Assembly: GCA_030068075.1 (NCBI GenBank)
Contig: CM057832.1
Location: 79,206,502 to 79,270,501, forward strand
Direction: 5' to 3'
Length of the DNA stretch: 64,000 nucleotides
Origin: Paguma larvata
Lineage: Eukaryota; Chordata; Mammalia; Carnivora; Viverridae
Positions 42,190 to 52,753 of the stretch are shown piece after piece (within the stretch, counting starts at the first letter, position 1; the number at the start of each line of letters is the position of its first letter). The translations under genes were made by a program, and so were the position numbers. The notes below the pieces were generated by a model. The model saw only the letters and a list, made by a program, of their open reading frames with translations. It made no database searches and had not been told where the DNA came from.

Positions 42190-42692
42190 CGTGACTACTC
42201 CACAGATGTCTATGTCCTAATCCCTAGAACCTGGGAATATGTTATTTTACATGGTAAGAAGAATTTTGCAGGTGGGATTCAACTGAGGACCTTGAGATTA
42301 GGTATTCATTCTACATTATCAAGGTGAGCCCAATCACATGGGTTCCTGAAATCTGAGAATCTTTCCCAGCTGTGCTCAGAGGGAAACATGACCGCACAAG
42401 GGTCATAAAAATATAACCCACTGCTGGCTTCAAAGATGAGAAGAAGAGTCACAGGCCAAGAAGGTGGCTTCTAGAAAGGAGAAAAGATAAATAACAAAAC
42501 AAAACAACAACAACAACACCTACTTTCCCCTGGAGCCTCCAGAGAGGAACCCAGCCCTATCAACACCTTGCCAGTGGCCCAGTGAGACCTGTGTTGGACT
42601 TCTGACCTCCAGGACTGTCGGATAATAAACTGGTGTTCTTTTAAGCCACTAAGTTTGGTGGCAATTTGTTACGGCAACAATAGACAAAAGTG
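42190..42692 (+). mobile_element. MLT1-type MaLR LTR, plus strand
   Basis: TCCACAGATGTCTATGTCCTAATCCCTAGAACCTGGGAATATGTTATTTTACATGG begins it. GACCTTGAGATTAGG, CACATGGGTTCCTGAAATC, CTCCAGGACTGTCGGATAATAAACTGG and TTAAGCCACTAAGTTTGGTGGCAATTTGTTACGGCAAC end it in LTR order, with the polyadenylation-like AATAAA near 42624. A CAA-rich insertion (42495-42520) is internal. Confidence 0.88.
42495..42520 (+). repeat. (CAA)n / CAAAA tract
   Basis: AACAAAACAAAACAACAACAACAAC inside the MLT1 LTR. Confidence 0.9.
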
Positions 42693-43560
42693 ACACCAAA
42701 GTGATTGCAGAGTCTTGCAGAGAAGATTAAAAAAAAATACATGATGACAGAAAACACATGGGTGAGGCTGGAGTACTCTGTCTACCCTGCTGTTGTCCGG
42801 CTCCTCTGGTGACAAGTTTTCTCCCCTACCACCTCAAAACACTCGTGTGTGGAGGGAACTCACAGTGCCTTTTTGCTTATGTTCATTGCCTTCCTCAGTA
42901 CTGTGAAAAGCAAAGACAAAATATAAAATAAAAATAAATGGAAAACACACTCTTCCAAAAATGTTCATAAGGGTGGCTGTATTTTGTAAGCTTTACCATT
43001 TCATTTCTCTTGACATTTAGTAATGTGTTGCTTGACTATGCCAACCTTGTCACTGCTGAGCTTTGGGGTGTCAGGCAAACCCATGTTGGCATTTGACAAG
43101 AAATACTAAAAACCAAACAGGTCACATGCACTCCCAAGACAATAATGATAAGAGTGGAAAATGAGAGGAGACTTTTAAAGGAAAGATGGAATAAAAGACA
43201 AGAGTTAGGACCAGACCAGAGCTTGCTGTTTGGTGGGGAATCATGGTCCTTCAAGTTGGCCATGCAACACATCTGTGTCCTCCTTAATATTGGAGCGATA
43301 TTTGTACCTTAGCACTGAAGGCTTTGGAGGCTTCGATTAGAGAAAGCACACACTCTTTTTCCCAGAACTGTTTGTCTTTCTTAAGTTCGGCACTGGAAGT
43401 GACTGCTGCTTCATTTGGCCTCCTTAAAGCTATAGTAAATGATTTTCTTGTGAGATGACATGGAAGGTTAGAGGAAGCAAATAGAACACATCACACTCGT
43501 GAGATGTGTGACCCCAGTTGTAAGGGTCATCCTGTCTAATCAGACCAACCACTGAATAGC
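42693..43560. other. Repeat-free stretch
   Basis: No repeat recognised. The 78-codon minus frame 43036-43272 shows no domain. Confidence 0.45.
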
Positions 43561-44590
43561 CATCTGCTTCCATATTTCCTGGAAAATCCTGAGAAGTCAT
43601 TCACAATGGGATATACCTTCCCGAGCCAACACATGTACAGTGGCCACCCCCCCACACACACAGTCATGGCCATGGAGCCTTCCGTGCAGTATGGACTTTC
43701 CCTTTCTACCACGACAATGGTTGATTGGTCTGATAGTGGGCAATTAGCCCAAACTGGTAAGTCAATGTCTCTTCTCTATAAATTTTAGAATTGGAGAAAG
43801 AGCAAAAGGGGGAGTGGGTAGCAGAGGACAACAAAGAGAGAGAAATGTTTCCAGAGAGTCACAGCTGTAACGTTTAAACTCAAAAGCTGTTGGAAAACTA
43901 ACTTTTCCATCAAGTGAACCAAAAAAGCAGAGGAAGGTGGGCTTCAGAAAGACAGTGAAGAATGAAGCAGGGAAGAGAGAGACACTCAACTTTCAGGCCC
44001 GGGCTTCCGTCTGCTCCTGGCTCCGCTGCATCCCTGTCCAGGAGCATTCTAAACCACCTTTCTGCCCTTTTAAGAAACTCTCCTTTTGTTACACTGGTTT
44101 GAGTGGGACTCATTCACACACAACCAGTTAATCATGATAAATTAAGACCCAGTGTTGCGGAGCAAGTATGTGATGACATCATGGCTTTTGGGGGGCTACG
44201 GCCTTGGCAGGCCACTGTCTCAGCCACCCTGGTAGTGCCTCACTTCTGTCAGCGAATATGCAGAAACTCACCAGGCAGGAAGGCTCCTTTTAAACGCCTC
44301 CTTTAAAATGTAAGGAGGAGGGCCAGAGATCCCCTTGTTAGTCTCAAAAATAGCTCTCTGTTTCACTCTAGTTTCTCCTACCTACATCTCAGGAGGAGAA
44401 ATAAACCAGGGAGAGGATTGCTTAGTCGCTTACGAAAATGGCTACAATCAGAGTAGGCGAAAGCAAAAACTCTGAGTCGTGGGCTGAGTACCAGAAAGGG
44501 CTGCCACAGACCAGAATCCACGTGGCAATGAAATAGTCCATTGTGTCACTGAAAATTAAAATATGCATGTTCTCCCTGCCCCCCAAACAC
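43561..44590. other. Repeat-free stretch
   Basis: About 1 kb without recognised repeat. GC is higher around 43990-44040 and 44200-44240, but I see no CpG cluster. Several 60-75-codon frames in both strands, no domain. With the preceding block it makes about 1.9 kb of unique DNA, the longest such run in the window. Confidence 0.45.
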
Positions 44591-44591
44591 A

Positions 44592-44675
44592 GTCTCTCTC
44601 CCTCTCCCTCTCCCTCTCCCTCCTCCATTTCTCTCTCTCTCTCTCTTTCTCTCTCTCACATACACATACACACAC
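44592..44675 (+). repeat. (CT)n/(CCCTCT)n pyrimidine tract and CA spot
   Basis: CTCTCTCCCTCTCCCTCTCC runs into a TCTCTC tract and then ACATACACATACACACAC. Polypyrimidine mirror symmetry would allow triplex structure. Confidence 0.93.
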
Positions 44676-45244
44676 TCCTCACTCTTAATGCCTTATGTCC
44701 CACTCTGTCAATTCAGGGGTGGGAAGACAGATTTTCCTGAGGCCACAGAAATGGTTATGTGGCAGGGAAATGGCTGTCAGACTCCATACGATACCAGATC
44801 TGACCTGAGCTAACACAGGCCATAAAGCCACATGTGCCTTAGTAACTGCTGGCTTCTGGCATTGTCCCAGACAGAAAACACTCCCCAGGCAGCGTCTCTA
44901 CTACCCAACTATCTAACTTTGGCCAGCTCTCTAAAGCAACAAAAATGAGCCCAAAGTATATTTACTTTAACCATCCTGTGCACCAATTCTCGTGCACAAT
45001 TTCAATAACCTGCTGTATTTTCAATAAAAAATTAAAGGAATCCAATCATGTCAGGATCATTTATTCCCTAGAGAAACTGAAGATTATAGATCCCAGACCT
45101 AAAATTACATGTTCTTTACTAAACAAACAGGAAAACATTTATGACCATAGAGAATATAATAGCAGAACCAACATTTATGTGAAAATATTCAAGATGGAAA
45201 TGGTATAGGTCAAACCATATGAACATGGATACATACCTACAATG
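44676..45244. other. Unassigned DNA
   Basis: No repeat or gene recognised. Confidence 0.4.
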
Positions 45245-45425
45245 AGGTTTACAAGTATGGATTTGGGGTCAGGTGGAACTCGTTCTCCGTATAGGCCCCA
45301 CTGCTTACCAGCTGTGCACAATTTCTTAAGTTCTCTGTGTCTGTTTCCGCATGTGTACAGTCGGGGAGGGAATGTCAGCCTCATGGGGGTGTTTCACCAC
45401 GTGCTCTACCAGGTCCTCTAGCAGG
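45245..45425 (+). mobile_element. MIR
   Basis: AGTATGGATTTGGGGTCAGGTGGAACTCG, CCACTGCTTACCAGCTGTGCACAATTTCTTAAGTTCTCTGTGTCTGTTTCCGCATG follow MIR head and core in the plus sense. Confidence 0.82.
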
Positions 45426-45938
45426 TGTAAGATACAACTGCCAGCCCACTAGTGTAGGGCAAGGAGAAGCTTCAGGCATTCTGGAAACTGAAGGGTCCTT
45501 CTTTTCTTTTTCCTTCTTTGGAGGTTTTTCTAGTTTTTCTTTCCTATAACTGAGCCTAAAGAACTGCCCCAAGCCCAGACAGATAGAAATATCATTATTC
45601 AGGGAACTTCAAAAGGGAAGATCAAGAAATCTATGCATGAGATAATTTCTTCACCCCAAATTTATCTGCAATGCAGGACATTTTCTCTATTTCTTTTTTC
45701 TGGATTTCACAAGAATAACAATAAGGAATATTTCACATTTGTCTACCAAGACAAAACAAAACAAAAACTCGGTTCAGCCAGCTATTCCTTATTCAATCTA
45801 GAGTTGCAGACTTGCCGCAGGTCATAAAACATGTGTTTAAATTCTTATTCTCACCTCCACTTCTGTCCCTTCTAGTTTTTCTTTGTGATAGCCTAATTCT
45901 ACTTCTGTGACCCCCCTCCCCTCAGAAATGATCGTTCA
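45426..45938. other. Unassigned DNA
   Basis: Pyrimidine-rich stretch 45498-45545 (CTTCTTTTCTTTTTCCTTC). No gene or repeat family recognised. Confidence 0.4.
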
Positions 45939-45954
45939 GAACATGTCATGTGGA

Positions 45955-46185
45955 GGGGCGCCTGGGTGGCTCAGTCAGTTAAGCATCAGACTTCGGCTCA
46001 GGTCATGATCTCACAGCTCATGAGTTAGAGCCCCACATGAGGCTTTGTGTTGACAGCTCAGAGCCTGGAGCCCACTTTGGATTCTGTGTATCCCTTTCTC
46101 TCTGGCCCTCCCCTGCGTACCCTCTATCTCTCTCTGTCTCTCAAAAATAAATAAAAATGTTTAAAAATTAAAGAAAAAAAAAACA
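45955..46185 (+). mobile_element. Feliform SINE
   Basis: GGGGCGCCTGGGTGGCTCAG head intact with its CpG. The body reads TTTGTGTTGACAGCTCAGAGCC. Target copies AGAACATGTCATG (45939-45951) and AGAACATGTCACA (46186-46198). Confidence 0.97.
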
Positions 46186-46289
46186 AGAACATGTCACATG
46201 GGTGCTTCCATTGGCTAAGTTATCCTGGCCTGACTTCATGTAGACACCCATCTAAATGAGCAATGATTTATGTCAGGAGGGAGGAGGGA

Positions 46290-46460
46290 AGCATGTCTCC
46301 AACATTATGTAATCTTCACAATCCTCCACAGCAGTTATCATTTTACTCACATTACAGATGAAGAGTCTGTCACAAAGAGAGATGAAATAGCTTTCCCAAA
46401 GCCCCACATCTGACTTCAGAACACCCTGCAGCTTGAGCAGTCCTGACAGAGAATAATTCA
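46290..46460 (-). mobile_element. MIR
   Basis: ATTATGTAATCTTCACAATCCTCC, CATTTTACTCACATTACAGATGAAGAG, CTTTCCCAAAGCCCCACATCTGACTTCAG follow reversed MIR. Confidence 0.75.
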
Positions 46461-46464
46461 CGTT

Positions 46465-46595
46465 GTGTCATTCCTCTGCTTAGGACTTTCCAATGGTTTC
46501 ACATCACACTTTCAGTAAAGTCCAGACTCCTCCTCACAATCTGCAGGACCTACTGTGATCTGGCTGCTGACTTCTCCAAACCAGCGTTGCCGGGC
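46465..46595 (+). mobile_element. L2 fragment
   Basis: GTCATTCCTCTGCTTAGGACTTTCCAATGGTTTCACATC, AGTAAAGTCCAGACTCCTC and CCTACTGTGATCTGGCTGCTG match the L2 3' coding segment. Confidence 0.8.
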
Positions 46596-47159
46596 ATTGG
46601 TAATCTGGAATGCTGACATAAATTGGCTAATAGGAGCAAATCCGGTTAAGATATCAAGTAATAAAGGGTAATGTTTGGGACGACTTTTTCTGCAGGGCAG
46701 AAACCAGTTGTCTCCACTTTCTTGCTATAGGCCAAAATCATTTGCATTGTTACCAGTTTCCTACAATATAATTTCTATCCCTACAGAGTGGTACAATATC
46801 CATCAATAAAAAGACTACCAAATATGTCATTCTATGTAATCAGCTAATCCCCAAATTGTCCACTAGACAGTGCCCAGCACTCCACTGGAAGGACTTTCAG
46901 TAATCTCTTTTGTATATGTCTGAGTCTTGGGCAATTTTTCCTGACAATAACCTTGCTGCATGTTGGCTTTTCACGCAGTAGGGATGAGATTATTGTCAGG
47001 TCCTGCTTTCCTTGGAAGTGTTTCAGGCCAGAGGAAGGAATAATAAGTTCTGCTGATTTGGGCAGACAGAGCTGAAAATTTCCCAAGTTCACAGCTCTGA
47101 ACAACGTGTGGTGTGTGACAGGCATTCAATAAGCACTTTTGAAATATATGGGAGCAAAG
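46596..47159. other. Unassigned DNA
   Basis: No repeat or gene recognised. Frames 46844-47192 (-) have no domain. Confidence 0.4.
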
Positions 47160-47385
47160 AGTTAAGCTGGGTTTGAATCCCAGTTCTGTCATTTACTAAC
47201 TGGGTGACTCTGGCCAACTCGATTATCAGAGTCTCGGTTTCCACACTTACGAGTTGGAGATGATAACAACTACCCGGTAGGGTTTTTGTGATGATTCAAA
47301 ATAGTGTTTATGAAGTACCACACACGGTGTCTAGCATATGGTAGGCCTTCAATATACAACAGTTATTGCTTTCAATGTGGGTGAT
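47160..47385 (+). mobile_element. MIR, full length
   Basis: TTAAGCTGGGTTTGAATCCCAGTTCTGTCATTTACTAACTGGGTGACTCTGG, TCTCGGTTTCCACACTTACGAGTTGGAGATGATAACAACTACC, GGTAGGGTTTTTGTGATGATTC and TGTCTAGCATATGGTAGGCCTTCAATATAC cover MIR from B box to tail. Confidence 0.93.
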
Positions 47386-47529
47386 CACTTTATCTATATA
47401 GAAACCACACATCTCCTGTAAAAATCTGGTGGGCAAATTTTTAGCCATAAGTTTTTCCTTGTTCTTATCCTAATAATCAAAATCAAAACCAAAGATAGAA
47501 AACCAAGTCAACAATATTCTTACCAACAA

Positions 47530-47690
47530 AGGAATCAATTATTAAAAAAACTTTTTTGTGGAGAATGTTAAAAATATACAAAAGTAGCATCATCAGCCCA
47601 ACAACCATCACAACGCCAATTCCTTCCCATCCACTCTCCCCTTCTACATTACTTTGAAATAAATCCTAGACTAAAATTATAGGAGGAGAA
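47530..47690 (+). mobile_element. Possible L1-class 3' fragment
   Basis: TTTTTTGTGGAGAATGTTAAAAATATACAAAAGTAG, CCCAACAACCATCACAACGCC and TACTTTGAAATAAATCCTAGACTAAAATTATAG resemble an old L1-class 3' segment. Confidence 0.45.
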
Positions 47691-47724
47691 CAACTTTTCT
47701 TCTACCCTCTTAGTGTTTAGTGGC

Positions 47725-48243
47725 TGGGCGACCTATAAATTAAGTCGGCGAAAGACAGATTAACAGGAGAAAAGGCATATAAATTCATTAATTTTTAATT
47801 TTATGTGCACAGAGACATCACAGAAGGAGGTGAATACCCAAAGAGGTCGGGAGATTTAGAGTTTATATACCATCTTGATAGGGGGAAAGGGGAAGGGGGT
47901 CAAAGCGACACTTTTGGGAGAACAAGTGACTTCTTAGAAATTGTGGAGGAGAGGGCATTTATGGAAACAGGAGGACTCTTTGGAAAGATAAATGGGTCTT
48001 TGAGAGAATAGATGGGAGATAGTTTGTGACAGTGTCTATTCAGGTGTGAAGTCAATTTCTCCTCTCCCAGAAGAGAAGGTTAGAGTTGCTCCCAGAGAGG
48101 GGATCTATGACAAATGAGTTCTTTTGAGAGCCACTGCTTTTAGGCAAGTAAGGTCTTTCAGGAACTCCGATGCCTTCAGGTGAAAGTAATTCTTACACCA
48201 AAGTGGCATATTTTGAGGTGGCATATCCTGATCCCCATCATAT
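47725..48243 (+). repeat. Unclassified repeat X, copy 1
   Basis: AAATTAAGTCGGCGAAAGACAGATTAACAGGAGAAAAGGC starts it and TTTTGAGGTGGCATATCCTG ends it. The same start block appears reversed at 49285-49345 and, diverged, at 51226, and the same end block appears at 51625. The intervening body is similar in order between copies 1 and 3 (ATACCATCTTGAT against ATACCATCTTCATT, CCAGAAGAGAAGG against TACGGAGAAGG). Confidence 0.6.
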
Positions 48244-48293
48244 TATCCACAGATAATCTGATGAATTAATCATAGATTAATTCAGCTATTTTT

Positions 48294-48508
48294 ATTTATT
48301 TTTTAATTTAATTTATTTATTGTAAGAGAGACAGGCATAGCACAGGTTGGGGAGGGACAGAGAGAAAGGGAAAGAGAATTCCGAGCAGGGTTCATGCTGC
48401 CAGCGCAGAGTCTGACAAGGGGTTCAAGCTCACTAACCCATGAGACCATGACTCAAGCCAAAACCAAGAGTCAGATGCTTAACAGACTGAGCCACCCAGG
48501 TGCTCTGA
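48294..48508 (-). mobile_element. SINE, minus strand (first of a pair)
   Basis: Old variant with GCTGCCAGCGCAGAGTCTGAC body and AACCAAGAGTCAGATGC. ATTCAGCTATTTTT is copied as AATCAGCTATTTTTT on the other side (48280-48293 and 48509-48523). Confidence 0.92.
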
Positions 48509-48540
48509 AATCAGCTATTTTTTAAAAAAATGAAATCAGT

Positions 48541-48748
48541 TTTTTCTTAATTTTTAAACATTTTTATTTATTATTGAGAGACAAAGAGAGGCAGAACATG
48601 AACAGGGGAGGGACAGAGAAAGGGAGAGACACAGAATCCGAAGGAGGCTCCAGGCTCTGAGCCAGCAGCACAGAGCCCGACGCAGGCCGCGAGATCATGA
48701 CGTGAGCTGAAGTTGGCCGCTTAACCCACTGAGCCCCCCAGGCGCCCC
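48541..48748 (-). mobile_element. SINE, minus strand (second of a pair)
   Basis: GCCAGCAGCACAGAGCCCGACGC body with many CpGs, but lacking the GGCTCGAACTCACGAAC block between CAGGCC and GCGAGATCATGACG. The head ends CCAGGCGCCCC. Younger than its neighbour. GAAATCAG (48532) and GAAGTCAG (48750) flank it. Confidence 0.93.
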
Positions 48749-49239
48749 TGAAGTCAGCTCTTTTTAAAAGCAGCTCTTTGTAAAAGAAACTCTAGAGGCA
48801 AGAATTGTCTGAAGGAGAACTGAAGGGGAGGCACCTTTAGGAGATGCACTCCGATGTCAGAAAATGCAATTTATGGTGAAGCGATGGGGTTCAGTACATG
48901 CTACCTGAAAACATTGCACCTTGGCATCTTGAATATATAAGCTGAAGGAGGCTGAGAAAACAGCAGCAATGGGAAGGTCTCTCTGACCTTTCCCTCCATT
49001 TTCCCCTGAAGCAGGTCATAAGATCCTGTGTGAGAGGTGCCCTCCCAACACCCAGAAGAAAGGAGCACCCTTATCTCTGAGACCCAGGGGCACAGAGAGG
49101 AATCTGAATGAACGGGTCTAGCTAGACTCCCCCTACTTCACCACAGTTACCTCACACTCCTTAACCTATCACATTTCTCCACGACTGTGTGCTTACCATC
49201 AAACCTAGCATAGAAATACTCAGGTTTAATAGTTTCTTC
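48749..49239. other. Unassigned DNA
   Basis: No repeat or gene recognised. Confidence 0.4.
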
Positions 49240-49400
49240 CAGTGTTCATTTCCTTATGAAGCCTTGTGTCATGTAAAACTTGTATTAAATATGTTTGTAT
49301 GCTTTTCTCCTTAACAGGAGAATTAATCTGTCTTTGTCAGTTTAATTTCCAGACCCAACCAGAGACTGGAAAACTTTTTCCTCTCCCACATAAGCCTAAA
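49240..49400 (-). repeat. Unclassified repeat X, copy 2 (inverted, partial)
   Basis: GTATGCTTTTCTCCTTAACAGG, then GAATTAATCTGTCTTTGTCAGTTTAATTTCC is the reverse of the block that starts copy 1, and TTCCTTATGAAGCC lies before it. The downstream body is lost. Confidence 0.55.
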
Positions 49401-49979
49401 AGTCCAGTGAGACATAATTTATATCAAGCTCAGGCAATCAATTAAGTGTTTTTTCTGGTCATTTAACTGGAAGATAGATCTAAATCTGACAGACCACTTT
49501 TATCTTTCTTCTAATTCTTCCCAGAGCCTGACCTCTTCCAGAAAGTATAATCTGAGTCAGTAAATGCTGGGGGGCAATGTCCTTCAGCATTTGGGAGGTA
49601 TCCCAGTCCAGCCTCCAGAGTAAATGAAATATAAATCCAGTCGAAGAGAAGCTAACGATTTCTCTAGTGTTGTGCCTAAAGAAAGGAAGTAGACCCAGAG
49701 ACGTGTCTCTGAGCGGTAGCCTCTTTGGGGAGAGCTAGAGATGGGAGAAGAGAAATCCTAGGCAGAGTGATGTAGCAAGAACTGTTTAGGGAATTGGTGG
49801 AGCCAGGGCAGTGAGAGGGTGCTGGGTGTATAAAGAAGGGTGGGCCAAGCTCAATGTAATCCTGAAAGTTGAGGACTTAGACAATGTAAGAGGCAAATAC
49901 AAATTACAAATAAGAGGCTTAATTCTTCCTGCTAAAAATCAGGGAAGATATTTTCCTCTCCTCCCCTCTGTTTTATTTC
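49401..49979. other. Unassigned DNA
   Basis: No repeat or gene recognised. Confidence 0.4.
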
Positions 49980-50402
49980 AGAATTTCTTTCTCTATCTTT
50001 TCAAATGAACGTAAATCTTTTTAATGGTTAAACAAGCCTCTTGCCAGTTACACAACTCAGAAAAATTTCCTCAAGGACTAGGCAGCCATCTCTCTAGAAT
50101 GTAATCATTAGGCTAAATAAGGCCCATCCCCCAGTGTCCTGGGTACCGATGGATTGAACTTGTCACCTAACTGCAAATTGCAAAACCTATGGAACGTATT
50201 GGCTCCCCACCTATATAAAAGAATGGGATTTCCCTCTGTGGGAATTTGCAATCCCCTCAGTGGGTTGCCAGTAACACCTCACATTCTGGCTTAATTCTTG
50301 CTTGACATAAATACTGTTGTTTTTCTCTTCCACCTTTGTGGAGAGGTTTTCTGGGTTGGGAGATTTTGTCTCCAATTATATTTTCCCAACAATTGCTTGA
50401 AA
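49980..50402 (+). mobile_element. Candidate old retroviral-type LTR
   Basis: A TATA-like CTATATAAAAGAATGGG at 50211 is followed by TGACATAAATACTGTTG near 50303, a T/GT-rich stretch (TTTTTCTCTTCC) and an end at TTTTCCCAACA (50381-50391). TATA box, polyadenylation-like signal and CA end in this spacing are the layout of an ERV LTR. The left edge is unclear, no second LTR or primer-binding site is evident, and the family is unknown. An old solo LTR is the best guess. Confidence 0.35.
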
Positions 50403-50559
50403 CCCAGAGAACAAGGTGAACTTGGGGTTCAAGTGCCTTCCCAAATGCCAGGGAAACGGGAAAAATTACCTCGGACTTTGATTGGACAGTAAAACCAAAC
50501 CAGGTAATAGCAGCAAGGGGAAAAAATAGCATGGTAGGTAAATTTACATATTTCGGTCT

Positions 50560-50705
50560 TCAATACCCTTAGGTTCAGGATCTAGTTTTATCACTTACTA
50601 GCTAGGCAAGTTATATTCTTTGAATCTCTTCTGTCACCTGTAAAACCAGCGTTAAATAGTGACTACCATAGAGGGATCTCATGAGGGTAAGAAAATGCAA
50701 TCAGA
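50560..50705 (+). mobile_element. MIR
   Basis: GTTCAGGATCTAGTTTTATCACTTACTAGCTAGGCAAGTTATATTCTTTGAATCTCTTCTGTCACCTGTAAAACC follows the MIR head and core. Confidence 0.82.
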
Positions 50706-51075
50706 CTACTTAGTCCTTGCCTTTCTTATGGGTGACCTCACTCATTCTTAACTATTCCTGAGATATAATCTTAGCTATTTATCATAATTTCTAAATGTTA
50801 TTATAAAAATCCAAATTACATATAAATGAGTGCTGAACTACCATTAGAAAATAAAAGTCATTGAACTGTAAACCAGTGATTTATATACATGGTTCCAAGA
50901 TTCACACTGTCTCTGCAATAAATCAACAGGGCTCTGGTGGATGTGGTAGGAGAGAATTAGGTGAGATGCAGAGGATTAGGGACTGGAATTTTGACAGAAT
51001 CTCTTTTGGAGATTTTTTTAAACCTGATTGACTCTCCAGATGGGAGCAATAGAAAAATATCCATTGTTGTGAAAC

Positions 51076-51078
<3 letters not shown>
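50706..51078. other. Unassigned AT-rich DNA
   Basis: No repeat or gene recognised. Confidence 0.4.

Positions 51079-51122
<44 letters not shown>
51079..51122 (+). repeat. (CA)n microsatellite
   Basis: About 21 pure CA units between CCTG and GGACAGG. Confidence 0.97.
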
Positions 51123-51124
<2 letters not shown>

Positions 51125-51199
51125 ACAGGTACGCAGGTAACAATGGGCTCAGGTTTGTTACACTCCTGTGTTGGGAGAAGAAAAGTCTCTTCCTTCTAC

Positions 51200-51662
51200 A
51201 GTTCCAGTTTCTGACTTGGGCCCCTGTTATGAAAAACAGATTAGCATAGAGAAGTTTATTAACATGTTTATCTCTCATATCCATGGAAGAAACTCAGGGA
51301 TGAGCAAACTCAAAAAGGTGGCTAAAAGTTGAGCTTAAATACCATCTTCATTGAAAATGAAGGAAAAAGGACAAAGGGGAAGTCACTTATGAGAAAACGA
51401 CCAGGAGAAGTAAAATAAGGATTAGGTTTGTTATGCAGATTTAAGATTTGTTATAAAGATTTAAGTCCCAGGATTTACAGACATCTTTCTCTTCCTGGTA
51501 CGGAGAAGGAAACAAGCATACAAATAGTAATTTCCTTTATAAATGTAAATATCCCTTATGAAAGGCTAATTACTTTGTTTTCAGAGCTTCTCCTGTATCT
51601 GCAATCCTTAGGTCAAAGAGATATATTTAAGGTGGCATATTCTGGTCTTCTAAATCCACCTT
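51200..51662 (+). repeat. Unclassified repeat X, copy 3
   Basis: AAAACAGATTAGCATAGAGAAGTTTATTAACATG, AGCTTAAATACCATCTTCATTG, GGACAAAGGGGAAGTCAC and TTTAAGGTGGCATATTCTGG occur in the same order as in copy 1 (47725-48243), at an estimated 60-65 percent identity. A 134-codon frame (51428-51832) overlaps it and has no domain. Confidence 0.6.
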
Positions 51663-52739
51663 TCCACGATCATCTAACAGACGGCAGGAGCTCTTTGACT
51701 GTGGACTCTGGTGTGGTGAGTATCACCCAACCCCAGATCACTTGCATCAGTAACTATGAACTAGGGGGGGCTTTCGCTCTAGAAGTTGCCCATGGCAGGA
51801 GACATTTCAATTCTATTCATAAATATAACTGACATTACTGATCATTTCTGAAATAGTAAGTTTTTCGTTTATTTGTTTTTTTCATGAAAAACTGACATTA
51901 TTTCTCAGAGCTCTCTCTTCAGTGCTCCAAAGTCAGTATTGGAAAATGTTGACTATGGAGCCATAGAAACCTCACTGGGAAGTCAGAACACCTGGGTGAA
52001 AATCCTCACCACATTTGTCAGAGCTCCCAGGAGTTGATGAAAGAGACTTCATGATCCGGTGGGTTTCTTCATAGTCAAGGTACCTCCTTACAAAGCTGTC
52101 TTTGTAAGGAGGCCATAGCTCTGGGACTGAGCCTGTTAGGCCAACATCCAGGCTCAGAAGGAAGTGAGTCCCAAGCCTGACCCCAGCAGGAAAAGTAGAA
52201 TGTGCTAGAGGAAAAGTCTGGGAGGAAGAAAAAGGCAACTCATTAAATTGCCTGCCACGTAAAACACAGATAGTTTTAGAGATAAGGAGGAAGTGTAGTT
52301 TCTCAGATCCAGAAATAGTGTTTTCAAGTATGTTCATCATAAGGAATCTGTTCCAAAGTTGGAGGACTGATGCTCCACTCCCAAGAATTCTGCAGGGAAC
52401 ATATGTGCACAGATGCCACACACATCTGTTCTGAACTAAATTAACATGTTCAGCAGACGAATGAAATCTTAAGGCCTCAAAAATAGCACCGGTGGATAAG
52501 AGAGCTATTCAAAGGGGACTTTTTTAATGCCTGGAGTTGGAATTCTACACTGAGGGCTAAAAGAGGATCCAGTGCTTACTACATGTCTCTGTCTGTGGTG
52601 AGCTATGACTCTTAATGGAATTCAACTTGATGATCAGTAGCTACAATTTATTCTGGGTCGCTTGAACCAGACTTGAAAATAATCATTATTTTAGTCATGA
52701 ATGATGCAATTGATAAAAAAAAACAAAACACTTCATTTA
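51663..52739. other. Repeat-poor DNA with a 149-codon chance frame
   Basis: The minus-strand frame 51972-52421 (149 codons) is the second longest in the window. It has no recognised domain, ordinary composition and no splice or polyadenylation context I can support. A perfect hairpin at 52083-52112 lies inside it. Confidence 0.4.
52083..52112. other. Perfect 13-bp stem hairpin
   Basis: CCTCCTTACAAAG (52083-52095) pairs without mismatch with CTTTGTAAGGAGG (52100-52112) around a CTGT loop. Such a stem is unusual in unique DNA. Confidence 0.85.
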
Positions 52740-52753
52740 AAGATGCACTTATA

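Noticed and set aside
51972..52421. 149-codon minus-strand open frame.
   Set aside because: No domain, ordinary composition and an internal hairpin. Best explained as chance in a stop-poor stretch.
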